Assembly: GCA_037974335.1 (NCBI GenBank)
Contig: CM075760.1
Coordinates: forward strand, 6,817,432-6,881,431
Direction: 5' to 3'
From: Prionace glauca
Taxonomy: Eukaryota > Chordata > Chondrichthyes > Carcharhiniformes > Carcharhinidae
Length of the DNA stretch: 64,000 nucleotides
Shown here one piece after another: positions 1 to 11,330 of the stretch (its first letter is position 1; every line of letters begins with the position of its first letter). Made by a program: the position numbers and the translations under genes. The notes beneath the pieces are model-generated. The model saw only the letters and a list, made by a program, of their open reading frames with translations, did no database searches and was not told the DNA's origin.

Positions 1-485
1 ATCAGTGAGGGATAAGGGGAATACATGGTAATTCTTTCGAGTTCTTTCTTTCGAGAAAATACAGGTTATTCTCGATGTGTTGATTCTTCCAATCTAATAC
101 ACAGTGTATCCCAGGTCAGAAACTGGCTTCATTTACTCAGAAACTGAGGCCGTTTTTCAGGGGTATGCCTGGAAGTTCTGTCAGTACCGATCGAAGTGGC
201 TCACCAATAAATGAGAGTCAGAAATAATTATTTAGTCTCACTGTTCCTCTTTCTCTTTCTGACATCTTCAGGGTTCCACCTTCTTTCTTCTGGCCTCTGT
301 CTCTATCGTCCTGCCATTCTTTTCGAAGTGCCATGAAAATGCAGAGTTTAGAAAATGTAACTTGTCTGAGAATGTCATTTCAAAAATTCCCCTTAAAAAT
401 ACTTTGTTAATAGTAAAATTTCTCAATGTTTCACTGATTAAAAACTCCAACATTACTGTTCCGCATTATAAACATCTGCTTCATT
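1..485. other. anonymous AT-rich DNA
   Basis: No gene or recognisable repeat family is visible here. Short open frames have no motif and look like chance. Confidence 0.4.
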
Positions 486-487
486 AT

Positions 488-620
488 TATAGAACCCTAC
501 AGTGAAGAAACAGGCCCTTCGGCCCATCGAGTCTGCACCGAACACAATCCCACCCAGACCCTATTCCCATATCCCTACACATCCCTCCACATCCCTATTA
601 TATCTTTCTTTTACAGATCA
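488..620 (-). mobile_element. SINE/LINE 3' tail fragment
   Basis: The stretch reads as an antisense elasmobranch repeat tail: an ACAGTGAAGAAACAGGCC lead, then CCCTTCGGCCCATCGAGTC. The same cue begins other minus-strand elements in this window (for example 49318). Only about 130 bases remain. Confidence 0.6.
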
Positions 621-2095
621 AGTGATGGATTGAATTTTGGACGCTGCAGATTTCCTTCAGCTGATTTGTATGGCTCATATATAATATTTCCTCATGGTGG
701 CTCTACCAGTAAATTTCTCTCAGTTTATCGTTCTGAATCTGTAACTGAAGCAACATTAGATGTTATTTCAGTTTTCAGTGTGAAACGTAGGAGGCATTTT
801 TTGTTATAATGTAATTATGGTGAATAGTTTCCCCATAGTTTCAATATCATGTATAAATAAGAAACGTTTCTCTTTCCTCATTCTTAATTACTCTTTCTTT
901 AAGGTCCTGTTTTCAGTTTCTGATGTATGTAACCGATGTACAAATATTGACGGATTCCATGTGTATGTGTTCTGTTCTCAATGTGAAGCTCAATCGTTAT
1001 ATTCACTTTTCTAACTTTAAAAAATAATGTCGCAATAAAATATTCTCTGATTTTTGTAAAATAAATACTGAATGAAAATTTAACCATCTCTGGTTTGGCT
1101 TAATTCCGTTTTCCAATTCGCACCAACTCCGCTCCATTTTCCCTATTATACGGTTCCCCCCCTTTCCCAGACAGGCATGTCCTCCCAGTCATGTGTGGGA
1201 TGCGGTTGAACTCAAAGGCGTTCAATGGAAGAGTCGCTCCGCCATCCAGTGGCCAATCTGTGTAAAGACACCTTCATCTCCGCCTTTTTTATGATGGAAC
1301 CCAGGGACTGAATGAACGAAGAATGAGGAGAACCTCGGCGATTTCCCTCATAAACCGGTCTGTTGCTGACCGAGTTTCAACTAATTCTAAAAAGCAATGG
1401 CTCTGCTTCATCAGAGGCCGATGCAGGGTAGTGTGTGGCAGAAGATAGTTTCCTTTACACTGCCCCTTAAATACACTATCAGAGTCGCTGCAGCATGGAT
1501 TAACAGGGTGAACCTCTCTATATTTCGTCCGATGAAATACTTACAAGGTAGGCATGCCACAACTAGATACATAACATATACAGAGCAGAGGTGCAAACCA
1601 TGAGGTGAAACCAAGAGACTGGGGTGTGTTTCACATAAGCACATTCTAGATTATAAATTTTCAAATTATGACGAGTGTTGTGGGATAATTTGAGATGACC
1701 AATACTGTCTTTAACTACAGACAAAACGCACGAGGCAGATGTCTCTGTGTAAGGACGAAACATTTATTTAAAACAAAAACACAAAAAGCAGCTGCTTGGA
1801 GATGACCAAAAAGGTTATGTGGCTCTGGAGCAGAGCGGCAGAACCTTTCCGATGCATCGAACATGTACCACCAATAACAGGTCAATTATAGATTTTCGTA
1901 CCGATCATTTCGGCCTCATATTAGTTTAAACATCAATTACGTTCAGTTAACATATATCGATAATAATTCCTGACAAGTTGTTCAGCCAATCGCATTTTAC
2001 AACATAGCATAATGATATCTCATTCGTCTACCTAAACCGGAGGCTGACTCATCTGTAATCAGTATCTGGGGGAATCAGGAAGGTAGAGTGATAAA
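621..2095. other. anonymous intergenic DNA
   Basis: About 1.5 kb with no supported gene. Composition is AT-rich, open frames are short and lack family motifs, and no repeat family was recognised. Confidence 0.4.
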
Positions 2096-2096
2096 G

Positions 2097-2800
2097 TCAC
2101 AAAGGTTTACAGCATGGAAGCAGGTCTTTCGGCCCAACATGTCCATGCCACCCCTTTTTAACTTGTAAGCTACTCCCAATTGCCCGCATTTGGCCCACAT
2201 TCCTCGATAGTCATCTTACTCGTGTAACTGTCTCAGCGCTTTTTAAAAGACAAAATCATACCTGCCTCTACTACTACCTCTGGCAGCTTGTTCCAAAAAC
2301 TCACGACCCTTTGTGTGAAAAAAAAGTCCATCTGGACCCATTTATATCACTCCTCTCTCACTTTAAACCTATGCCCTCTAGTAGTAGACTCTCCTACAGT
2401 TGGGAAAAGATATTGACTATCTAGCTGATCTATACCTCACATTATTTTATAGACCTCGATAAGATAACCCCTCAGCCTCTTATCTCCAGAAAGAAAAAGC
2501 CCAGTCTATCCCACCACTCCTTATAACTCAAACCATCAAGTCCCGGGAGCATCCTAATAAATCTTTTCTGCACTCTTTCTAGTTTAATAATATCCGTTCT
2601 ACAATAGGGTGACCAGAACTATACACAGTATGTCAGTGTCTTGTACAACTCCTGTATTCAGTGTTCTGACCAATGAAACTAAGCATGTCGGATGCCTTCT
2701 TCACTATCATGTCCATCTGTGACTCTGCTTTCAATGAGCTCTGACCATGTACCCCTAAATCTCGATGTTCTGTAACTTTCCTAAACACCCTACCACCTTG
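2097..2800 (-). mobile_element. CR1-type LINE, 3' fragment
   Basis: The plus strand begins with a tail cue (TTTACAGCATGGAAGCAGG) and then carries antisense codons of the LINE C-terminus. It is closely related to 21768-22425. Coding capacity is decayed and the 5' part is missing. Confidence 0.75.
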
Positions 2801-3319
2801 CTGCTCTTGTGATTCGTGTTCGGCCCTTGCAGGTTCCCAGGCTGGTTTCGATACGTTAAAAATTAATGTTTTTGATAGGCAATCCTGAATTACTTCCTGA
2901 TCGAAAGCATCTCTGTCAGCATCAGTGGAGTGATATTTGTAGGGTTGCTTCTGAACTGGAAATGGCTCATGGGCAACAGGCTGAGAACAAACACAGATAG
3001 TGAAAGGCAGTGATAGGATGCAGACAGTTATTCGAGAAATTTAACCTGAGTACCTGAAGCTATGAGGCATCATAAGGGCCATTCTATTACATTCAATCTT
3101 GCTACATCTTATTGCATTCAAAAGAACAGTGTTAGTATCAATCTGTGATAAACCATTTTGTGGTAAATCTGAAAAACATTAACTTACCACCGTCAATGGA
3201 CTGCAGGTTCCAGCCCCACGTTGGGTGCTATTATTTTTACACTTTGCTGCTTTTCTGGGAGAACTCTAGTTCTCCATTCTTCGGTAGTGTCGCCATTACA
3301 GTAAATCCCATGGTGTTCG

Positions 3320-4072
3320 GTGAATGGCAGAACCATAAAGAGTATTGATAGGCAGAGGGACCTGGGTTTACATGTACCAAGATCACTGAAAGTGACAACG
3401 CAGGTGGAGAAAGTAGTCAAGAAGACAAACAGCATGCTTGCTTTCATCAGCCAGAGCACTGATTTTAAAAATTGGCAAGTTATGTTGCAAATTTTTACTA
3501 CCTCAGTTCAGCCACGTTTGGAATATAGTGTTCAATTCTGGTCGTCACACTACCAGAAGGATGTGGGGGCTTTGGAGAGGGTACAGAAAAGATTAACCAG
3601 GATGTTGCCTGGTATGGAAGGCATTACCTATGAGACGTTGGAGAAATTTGGTTTGTTCTCATCGGACAGACGGAGATTGAGGGGCGACCTGATAGCAGTC
3701 TACACAATTATGAAGGGCAAGAACAGAGTGGATAGTCAGAAGCTTTTTTCCCAGGGTGGAAAAGCCAATTACTGGGGGACATAGGTTTAAAGTGCGAGGC
3801 CAAGGTTTAAAGGAGATGTATAAGGCCTTTTTTTGCTCAGAGGGTGGGGGGTGCCTGGAACTTTCCGTCACGGGAGGCAGTGGACGCAGATACGATAGTG
3901 GCTTTTAAGGGGCATCTTGACAACTACGTGAATAAGATGGGAATGAAGGGATATGGTCTCCGGAAGGATAGAGGGTTTTACTTCAGTCGGGCAAAGTGTT
4001 TGGTGCAGGCTTGGAGGGCCGAAGGACAAGTTTCTGCGCTGTATTTTTCTTTGTTCTTTGTTAATCTCTCAG
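3320..4072 (+). mobile_element. CR1-type LINE, reverse transcriptase C-terminal fragment
   Basis: An open stretch at 3320-3784 encodes the C-terminal part of a CR1-like reverse transcriptase. Family words seen are RDLGLHV, LEYSVQFWSSHYQKD and LERVQKRLTRMLPGM. Decayed C-terminal codons and a 3' tail follow to about 4072. The polymerase core with FADDT is absent, so this is a 5'-truncated copy. Confidence 0.8.
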
Positions 4073-4406
4073 TTCCTGGTTTCTGAGTGAAAACTGCTTC
4101 CACCTCACTGGAGGTCGCAGCGTTTCGATGTTAATAGAGTTAAAGGTTTTCTTGTCATTGAGCCCGAGATTTGGACTCAGATCTTGAATGTGTTTGGGTC
4201 AGTGGAAACAATAAGTCTATCCCATTAACAGCCAGGTTTTACCTTGGATCACCATCTCAATCCTTCGTACTTTGTCGTCGAGCACTGTTTTTTTTTGTTT
4301 CTGACATGTGACATTTCCAATTCAGAAGTAAATGAGTAAATCTCCTTCACACTAATTCCGAAAGACTTGGTGCTGACCAGGAAGTGACACAGAAACAAAA
4401 ATTCTG

Positions 4407-4473
4407 TCCCTGACTGGAATCAAACCCAGGGCAGTGAATCTGCTGAATCCTAACCAATAGACCCACCAGGGCA
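4407..4473 (-). pseudogene. tRNA-Glu-like relic (anticodon TTC)
   Basis: Read on the minus strand, this 67-base segment has a tRNA-Glu-like 5' end (CCCTGGTGGGTCTATTGG), a D arm ending TTAGGATTC, a loop whose anticodon position reads TTC, and a T arm like GGGTTTGATTCCAGTCAGGG. It is about five bases short around the variable loop and has A where U33 is expected. A decayed tRNA gene or tRNA-derived SINE head is more likely than a working tRNA. Confidence 0.5.
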
Positions 4474-4759
4474 GTCGATGTCAGCTAATTAAAATTCTAA
4501 TTTATATACAATTCCTCTGCCTTTGATTTTTATTTCAGACTTTTTATTCACCAAAAGCAAGTTTCTCCTTTAAATTGTCATCTTTAGAGCGAACACAAGT
4601 GACTGCTTCAGCCAATGACAACAGTGATTCCTGTTCACTGGAACATAAAACTTTAAGAAATTTAAATATCAGATCATCAATTCGCAATAATTTGCGTCTT
4701 TTTTTAATTAATTTATCTCAATAGCTAACGATGTTATTTTATATTCACTGTTTAAGGTT

Positions 4760-5150
4760 ACAATGGCACTGCTGTTAACCATCATTCCTTGCAGATGGGA
4801 ACGTGCCCTATTCACTCCACAGGAGGCCAGTGCGCAGGCGCAGTGCTGTATCGGGGCATGCGCAGTGTCACTTTGCTCGGAGCCCTGCGAGTGCGGGAGA
4901 TGCTTCTTTCAGCGGGTGAGAGTCGGTGGGGCCCTGGGAGGAATGGAGCCGGGAGCCGGGGTGGGGAGAGAACGGAGGCTTCATGAACACCCGCTGTAGG
5001 CCGCAAGGCCTGAATAAGAGCCTGAGGGTCCCGGGTTTGCAGTTCCGGGGATTTTATCCGGGATCCGGCCCAGTGCCGCGGCCGCCATCTTTGTTCAGCG
5101 CGGAGCAGAGCGCATGCGCGAACAGCCAGTGGGCGGAGCTTTAGGATTTG
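4760..5150 (+). promoter_or_regulatory. GC-rich promoter and first-exon region
   Basis: A CpG-rich island in otherwise AT-rich DNA. It carries NRF1-like palindromes (GCATGCGCAGTG near 4856; GCGCATGCGC near 5110). It also contains words shared with the promoters at 18.3 and 18.8 kb (AACACCCGCTG, GTTTGCAGTTCCGGGG). It lies upstream of the plus-strand relic at 6.5 kb and the 11-finger exon at 8.3 kb, so it is the likely start of that unit. Transcription start and first donor were not resolved. Confidence 0.6.
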
Positions 5151-5160
5151 GGTGAGAGAA

Positions 5161-5750
5161 TGTTTGAGTCATTGACTGACAGGGCGGGTTAATGGATGCT
5201 CCCTTTCCCCAGGGGGAAGGTGCTGCAGGGGGAATGTTTGAGTCATTGACTGACAGGGCGGGTTAATGGATGCTCCCTTTCCCCAGGGGGAAGGTGCTGC
5301 AGGGGGAATGTTTGAGTCATTGACTGACAAGACGGGTAAATGGATGCTGCCTTTCCCGGGGGAAGGTGCTGCAGGGGGAATGTTTGAGTCATTGACTGAC
5401 AGGGTGGGTTAATGGATGCTCCCTTTCCCCAGGGGGAAGGTGCTGCAGGGGGAATGTTTGAGTCATTGACTGACAGGGCGGGTTAATGGATGCTCCCTTT
5501 CCCCAGGGGGAAGGTGCTGCAGGGGGAATGTTTGAGTCATTGACTGACAGGGCGGGTTAATGGATGCTCCCTTTCCCTAGGGGAAGGTGCTGCAGGGGGA
5601 ATGTTTGAGTCATTGACTGACAGGGCGGGTTAATGGATGCTCCCATTCCCTAGGAGGAAGGTGCTGCAGGGGGAATGTTTGAGTCATTGACTGTCAGGGC
5701 GAGTTAATGGATGCTCCCTTTCCCGGGGGAAGGTGCTGCAGGGGGAATGT
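5161..5750 (+). repeat. minisatellite, 8 copies of a 74-bp unit
   Basis: TGTTTGAGTCATTGACTGAC recurs at 5161, 5235, 5309, 5381, 5455, 5529, 5602 and 5676, so units are 72-74 bp. Each unit also has a TTAATGGATGCTCCC block and AAGGTGCTGCAGGGGGAA. Each carries one TGAGTCA, the AP-1/TRE consensus. The array sits just downstream of the promoter island, probably in intron 1. Confidence 0.95.
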
Positions 5751-5769
5751 GCGGCCATTCGAGTAACAG

Positions 5770-6415
5770 AAGAAAAACATTATCAGAATTAGGAGCAAGA
5801 AGAGGCCATTCAGTTCATCAAGGTTGCTCTGCGAATCAATAAACTCATGGCTCATCTGATCAAGAAAATGCTGGAAAATCTCTGGTGTGACAACATCTGT
5901 GGAGAGACTAGAGCTAAAGTTTCAAGTCTGGATGATCCTTTGTCAGAGCTCATCTGGTCATTATCATAAGTCAATTTTCCTCCAGCCTTCCTAACCCTTA
6001 ACTCCCTTGTTGGTGAAATGGTGAGAACACAGCCTTAAATACATGCAATGACCAGTCTCCACTGCCCACTGGGGCAGAGAATTCCATGGGCTACTGGCCA
6101 TCTGAGAGATGCAATTGCTCCTCGTTTCTGTCCCTTTTTTTAAAACTGTCCCAGCAATTTTTGATTCCCTGTTGAAGGGAAACATCCTTTCAGCACTTAC
6201 CCTGTCAAGCACCCTCAGAATCATATATGCTCAGGTAGATCTCCTCTCATTTATCTAAAATCCAATGAGTACAGACACATCGTGTCAACCTTTCCTTCAT
6301 AAAGAAATTCCTTTATGCCAGGAATTATCTTAGAGGATCTTGTCTGAACTGCAACCAATGTCAGCATTTCAATCTAAAATAATCCTACGCTTGGAAACAG
6401 GAGGAAAGGATGTTA
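5770..6415 (-). mobile_element. CR1-type LINE 3' fragment with an internal repeat
   Basis: The left end reads AGGAGCAAGAAGAGGCCATT, an antisense LINE tail. Antisense C-terminal codons follow (NSLPQWAV and neighbours) to about 6415. A different repeat at 5862-5955, a GCTGGAAAATCTC / CATCTGTGGAGAGA type common in this window, interrupts it. Confidence 0.6.
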
Positions 6416-6449
6416 TGAATTTATATTCTAGACTAACTAATGGATTTTG

Positions 6450-6933
6450 GAAACTCCTTTTTACGGTTAGAAGGGGAGGATTTATACACAGCAATCTCAA
6501 ACCAACAAAAATGTTTATCTCTTAATCTCTAACCACCGTTGACACATAACTCTTGTAATCTCCTTTCACAGGGAATTAGAAGATTTGAAGACTCCAATTG
6601 TTCTCTGACTCCAGTGCTTCTGACATCTTTCCAGCTGCAGGGTCCAGCAGGAGGTTTTAAATTTGAAAACAGTCAAATTGTTCCAGAGGTGAGTATTATT
6701 GTGCATTCATCTCTCGTTTAGAGTTTTTGGTGCTTTGTTCCATTGTCTTAAAGAGGTTTCATGGCTTTGGGGTTGGTGTGATTCACCAGTGAGTTCACAC
6801 TGGGGAGATGCTGTTCATCAGCATTGTGTGTGGGAAGGAATTCAGTCGGTCATCCAGCTGCTGAGACACCAGTGAGTTCACAAGTGGTTACAGGGGTTGG
6901 ATTCTGCTGTTTTGCTGCTGTGAAATCACATTT
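6450..6933 (+). pseudogene. decayed zinc finger gene (exon start and last finger)
   Basis: Position 6455-6520 resembles the start of the last exon at 8155-8215 (shared GGGGAGGATTT and ATCTCAAACCAA), but the acceptor CAG reads CGG. At 6788-6895 a terminal finger is recognisable (GTTCACACTGGGGAGA, TGTGTGGGAAGGAATTCAG, then AGTTCACAAGTG). Most fingers are missing. The 3' flank resumes after the LINE at 6934-7832. Confidence 0.7.
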
Positions 6934-7832
6934 AGAACATAGAACATTACAGCACAAACAGGCCCTTCGGCCCTCGAGTTGCGCCGATCGCATCAACCCC
7001 ACCAATCTATAGACCTATCTATAACCCCCAATCCCATTAAACCCCATATACTCATCCAGAAGTCTTTTAAAAGACCCCAGCGAGTTCGCCTCCACCACCG
7101 ACGACGGCAGCCGATTCCATTCACTCACCACCCTCTGAGTGAAAAACTTACCCCTAACATCACCTCTGTACTTCCCTCCCCGCACCTTAAATCTGTGTCC
7201 TCTCGTAGCGACCATTTCAACCCGGGGAAATAGCCTCTGAGAGTCCACCCTATCTATTCCTCTCAACATTTTATAAACCTCTATCAGGTCGCCTCTCAAC
7301 CTTCGCCTCTCCAGGGAAAAGAGTCCCAGCTCCCTCAACCTATCTTCATAAGGCATGCCTCCCTGTCCAGGCAACATCCTTGTAAATCTCCTCTGCACCC
7401 TTTCAATAGCTTCTACGTCTTTCCTATAGTGAGGCGACCAGAACTGCGCACAGTACTCCAAATGAGGCCTGACGAGGGTCCTGTAAAGTTGCAGCATTAC
7501 CTCCCGACTCCTAAACTCAATCCCTCGATTAATGAAGGCCAGTACACCATACGCCTTCTTGACCACCTCCTCCACCTGCGAGGCCGATTTAAGAGTCCTG
7601 TGAACCCGGACCCCGAGATCCTTCTGCTCTTCAACGCTACTAAGACCCCTGCCCTTAATAGTGTACTCGTTCATCCCGTTGGTTCTGCCGAAATGGACGA
7701 CTACACATTTATCTGCGTTGAAGTCCATCTGCCACTTCTCCGCCCATTCCTGCATCCTATCTATGTCCTGCTGCAACTTTTGACATCCTTCCAGACCATC
7801 CACAACACCGCCGACCTTCGTGTCATCAGCGA
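6934..7832 (-). mobile_element. CR1-type LINE, 5'-truncated, long open frame
   Basis: An open frame of 262 codons (7015-7803) covers the reverse transcriptase C-terminus: NADKCVVVHFGR, EQKDLGVRVHRTLK, LEYCAQFWSPHYRKD and RRRLRGDLIEVYK. The FADDT motif sits at the truncated 5' end, in another frame. The 3' tail starts AGAACATAGAACATTACAGC. Flanking ATCACATTT and ATCATCATTT look like a slightly diverged target-site duplication in zinc finger 3' flank DNA. Confidence 0.85.
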
Positions 7833-8166
7833 TTTATCATCATCATTTAGGATTGAACCATGTTCATTCATCGAATCATTGATGCAGACTTGATGGGTTG
7901 AATAGTCTGCACTGTAGGGGTTCCACAGATTCTTAATATTCTGTCCGAATTGAACATAATTTCACTATTTCTGATTTCCATACATCTGGAGATAAATTCC
8001 ACTCCTTTGTGAGCATTTTGATTGATTTGCTGGCTCGCAAAGATGTTTCAAATTCATTATTCACTCTAAGTCAGTGAGGAAAGAGTGTTCCACGGCAACT
8101 AGAATTGTCTGTTCTCAGTTTCTGAACTGTATTGACAGTGGTGACTTTTGTAAACTCCTTTTACAG

Positions 8167-8315
8167 GGTATTAAAAGGGGAGGATTTGCCATGAGAAATC
8201 TCAAACGAAATTTCACATCAAGCTCTGACAGAGTCATTCGTTAGGACGGGGAAAATCATCACCCATTTTACCATTAGTGTGACAGGAAAAGCACTGAGAC
8301 TCAGACACCCACACC
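8167..8315 (+). other. last-exon 5' leader with splice acceptor
   Basis: CTCCTTTTACAG ends at 8166 and the exon begins GGTATTAAAAGGGG. The same acceptor and leader (TATCAGAAGGTGAGG, then ATCTCAAACCAAAC) precede almost every zinc finger exon here. No in-frame upstream coding is evident, so this part is 5' UTR. Confidence 0.65.
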
Positions 8316-9248
8316 ATGGGAAAACCATGGAAATGTGGGGATTGTGGAAAGGGATTCAGATCCCCATCTGAGCTGGAAACACATCGACGCAGTCACTCTG
8401 GGGAGAGGCCATTCACCTGTTATCAGTGTGGGAAGAGATTTACTAATTCATCCGATCTGCTTACACACCAGCGAGTTCACACTGGGGAGAAGCCATTCAA
8501 CTGCTCTGATTGTGGGAAGAAATTTAGTATTTCATCCAATCTAATGAGACACCGTCGAGTTCACTCTGGGGAGAGACCATTCATCTGCTCAGTGTGTGGG
8601 AAAAGATGCAGAGATTCATCCACCCTGCTGGCACACCAGCAAGTTCACACTGAGGAGAGGCTGTTCACTTGTTCTGAGTGTGGGAAGGGATTCACTCGGT
8701 TATCCAGTCTGCAGAGACATCACCGCGTTCACACTGGGGAGAGACCATTCACCTGCTCAGAGTGTGGGAAAGGATTCAGAGATTCATCTGATCTGCTGGC
8801 ACATCAGCGAGTTCACACTGGGGAGAGGCCATTCATCTGCTCTGCGTGTGGGAAAGGATTCGGAGATTCCTCCACCCTGCTGACACACCAGCGAGTTCAC
8901 ACGGGGGAGAGGCCATTCTCCTGCTCCAATTGTGGGAAGGGATTCTCTCAGTTAGCCAACCTGCTGAGGCACCAGCAAATTCACAGCGGGGAGAGGGAAA
9001 GGCCTTTTACCTGCTCAGAGTGTGAGAAGGGATTCAGTGATTTATCTACCCTGCTGACACACCAGCGAGTTCACACCGGGGAGAAACCATTTACCTGCTC
9101 CGTATGTGGAAAGAGATTCAATCGGTCATCCAACCTACTGACACACCAGCGAGTTCACACTGGGGAGAGACCATTTACCTGCTCTGACTGTGGGAAGGGA
9201 TTCATTCAGTCATCCCATCTGCTGAGACACCAGCAGGTTCACAAGTGA
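8316..9248 (+). CDS. C2H2 zinc finger protein, 11 fingers
   Basis: A 310-residue protein made almost wholly of eleven C-x2-C-x12-H-x3-H fingers, so a nuclear DNA-binding factor is likely. The ATG in CACACCATGGG opens MGKPWKC, two residues from the first finger, as in sister genes. Oddities: finger 4 has Cys in place of the core Phe (CGKRCRDSS), and the linker before finger 9 is SGERERPF, two residues too long. Finger 5 has the weak linker TEERLF. It ends HQQVHK then stop, the usual ending of the family. No effector domain is visible. The last exon starts near 8167 and the likely promoter is at 4.8-5.1 kb. Targets are unknown. Confidence 0.93.
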   Translation: MGKPWKCGDCGKGFRSPSELETHRRSHSGERPFTCYQCGKRFTNSSDLLTHQRVHTGEKPFNCSDCGKKFSISSNLMRHRRVHSGERPFICSVCGKRCRDSSTLLAHQQVHTEERLFTCSECGKGFTRLSSLQRHHRVHTGERPFTCSECGKGFRDSSDLLAHQRVHTGERPFICSACGKGFGDSSTLLTHQRVHTGERPFSCSNCGKGFSQLANLLRHQQIHSGERERPFTCSECEKGFSDLSTLLTHQRVHTGEKPFTCSVCGKRFNRSSNLLTHQRVHTGERPFTCSDCGKGFIQSSHLLRHQQVHK

Positions 9249-9454
9249 TGACAGTGGTTGGCTTTGGCTGTTAATCATATCCAGGACTGAAGCATTTTCA
9301 TCCTGACAGTTGGTGAAGTGGGAGAATCAGAGGATTTCTTGCAGTTGGACTGGCTGGTCTCTCAATTTTAATTCCAGTGGCTGATTCCCTTTGAGCGAGA
9401 GCACATTCCCACTGAAATAATCCACAAAAGCAGATGTCAGATGAGACTGAGATG
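9249..9454 (+). other. 3' UTR / flank shared by sister genes
   Basis: The block holding TCCTGACAGTTGGTGAAGTG and then GAGAGCACATTCCCACTGAA also follows the plus-strand copies at 41.9 kb and 56.8 kb. It is conserved 3' flank, not a gene. The minus-strand open frame in it is chance. Confidence 0.6.
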
Positions 9455-9655
9455 AGGGAAAAAATTATTAACTCAAAGAGTAGTGAACTTATGGAATTCT
9501 CTACCATCGAAGGAAGAGGTAGGTTTTTTTAGATTTTAATGGCTTCAACTGGTATGGGGAGAACATGGCATTGAGATAGAGGATCAGCCATGATCGTATT
9601 GAATGGCGGAGCAGAATTGAATGGCCTGCACCTAGTTTCTATATTGTAGATTATT
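9455..9655 (+). mobile_element. LINE 3' tail fragment
   Basis: It holds a decayed C-terminus (GTGAACTTATGGAATTCTCT) and the tail ATCAGCCATGATCGTATTGA, followed by AATGGCCTGCACCTAG. This matches the plus-strand tail style of the CR1-like elements here. Confidence 0.65.
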
Positions 9656-9689
9656 CTGGATAGTAAATAGTTCTTTTCCTACCACTGCA

Positions 9690-9885
9690 GGTCCCTTGTC
9701 CTTTATCCCTCCTCGTTCAGAGGTTAGCTGCACTCTGAACAGTCTTTCTTCACTGATTTCTCAGCTGCTCTCATTGTCTGTTCCATCGAGAGGCCAGTCC
9801 ACATTCTGATATTATCGACCTGTGCCATCTTGGGCCTTCCTCGTACACGTTTTCCAGGTGTTTTGTCTCACATTGGTCAGTAAAA
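9690..9885 (-). mobile_element. reverse transcriptase C-terminal relic of another LINE clade
   Basis: On the minus strand a short piece reads GKRVRGRPKMAQVDNIRMWT, then GLSMEQTMRAAEKS. This is the KRxRGRP...W...GL...A pattern common at the C-terminus of some non-CR1 LINEs. About 55 codons survive. The clade was not determined. Confidence 0.45.
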
Positions 9886-9984
9886 ATGCCTTTCACCAGG
9901 ATGCTGTGTCACAAGTCTTTGTATTAGCTAAAGTTTTGGCAATACTTTGTCTCTGAAAGAAACCCTGTAACAGCCCTGAACATC

Positions 9985-10165
9985 ACTGGTCTTTGAATGT
10001 GGAAGGAGCAATGTTACATCTATCCTGTCCCTGGGAAGAGATTTCAGATATAATTGTGACTAGAAAAGCACCGAGACACACACACACCCTGCTGAGAGTG
10101 TTCCAGTGAACTGAGTGTGGAAAGAGTTTTAACCAGTTACACAGTCTGAAAATACATCATACTAT
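9985..10165 (+). pseudogene. zinc finger exon fragment (5' part only)
   Basis: It contains GACTAGAAAAGCACCGAGAC and then TGTGGAAAGAGTTTTAACC, the degenerate upstream finger (CGKSFNQL) that sits before the start codon in sister genes. No complete finger array follows. It is a remnant of a duplicated last exon. Confidence 0.6.
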
Positions 10166-10429
10166 AGGGTAAGTAAATGGGAATGTGGGAAAGATAAAAT
10201 ATAATTTAGGGAAAAAGGGGAAAAATGTCCTCATTGTTGGGAAGAATAGAAAATCAGCATTTTATTTAAATAGAGAGGCTGCAGAATTCCACAGTGGTCC
10301 CCCTGATGAGGGATATACTGAGCATGATCACTGTGACTGTGTCCTGTCAATGGACAGCTGCATTGTAAGGCCAGCATCATCTCTGAAGGAGCTGCCAGTT
10401 CATCCCTTTTCCTCAGAGCCTTCAGAGTT

Positions 10430-11330
10430 TTAGAATGATTATAGCAAATAAAGAGGTCATTCAGCCCATCTGTTCACACCCAAACCAGCTTTCTGAGAGA
10501 GTGACACAGCCAGTCCCATTCCCCAGCCTCTCCCTCGGTCACTCCCCAACCGCTCCCTCAGTCACTCCCCGACCTCTCCCTCAGTCACTGCACGGCCTTT
10601 CTCTCATAACCCTGAACATTTTTTCTCTTCAGATAATTATCCAGTTGTGTTTTGAAATCTTGTTTGAAGCTTCCTCCACCTCACACTGGGTCAGTGCATA
10701 CCAGGTTCTAACCAGTCACTCTGTAAATGGGATTTCCTCAGGTCAACATTGCTTATTTCACAAATTGCCTTTATTCTGTGTCCTTTGCTTCTTGACCCTT
10801 TTGCCAATCAGAATAGTTTCTTCTTATCTACTCTGTCCAAATCCCTCTTGATTTTGAATATTTCTGTCGAATCTCCTCTTCTGTATAGAGATCAGCCCCA
10901 GCTTTGCCAGTCTACCCTCATAACAGAAGTTTCTCATCCCTGGAACCAGTCCCATTAATTTTTTCTGCATCCTCTACAATGTCTTCACCTCCTTCCTATA
11001 GCAATCTATCCAGAGTTGGCCACAATGCTCTAGTTGAGGCCGAATCAATGTTTTATTCTGGTTCATCACAACTTCCTTGTTATTTGGGTATTTGGACATC
11101 AGCCTTTCTCCTGTCAATATACAGCTGCTTTATGGGCTGTGGTGACACATTGAAAGAGTTACCCATCATTGCCACTCCCCTCTCCCCAGAGCCCTGCTAA
11201 CTTTATCTTCAACTGGAGATCCAATTCACTTTGGCAAGATGTATCTGAATCTACTTCCATATTCTTTCAGGCAGAACATTCCAGAACAGAATTACTTTAG
11301 AAATGAATGCCCGTAGTGGATTTTTCCCAG
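10430..11330 (-). mobile_element. diverged CR1-like LINE fragment
   Basis: Antisense codons read LEHCGQLW, MQKKLMGLVPGM and CYEGRLAKLGL, a diverged form of the LEYCVQFW...GMEGxSYEERL...LGL block of CR1 reverse transcriptases. The left end has a tail cue (AAATAAAGAGGTCATTCAGC). It is too decayed to code. Confidence 0.6.

Noticed and set aside
4407-4473. Functional tRNA-Glu gene
   Set aside because: About five bases are missing around the variable loop and U33 is A, so it is listed only as a relic.
7429-7893. 154-codon plus-strand frame
   Set aside because: Antisense shadow of the LINE reverse transcriptase at 7015-7803.
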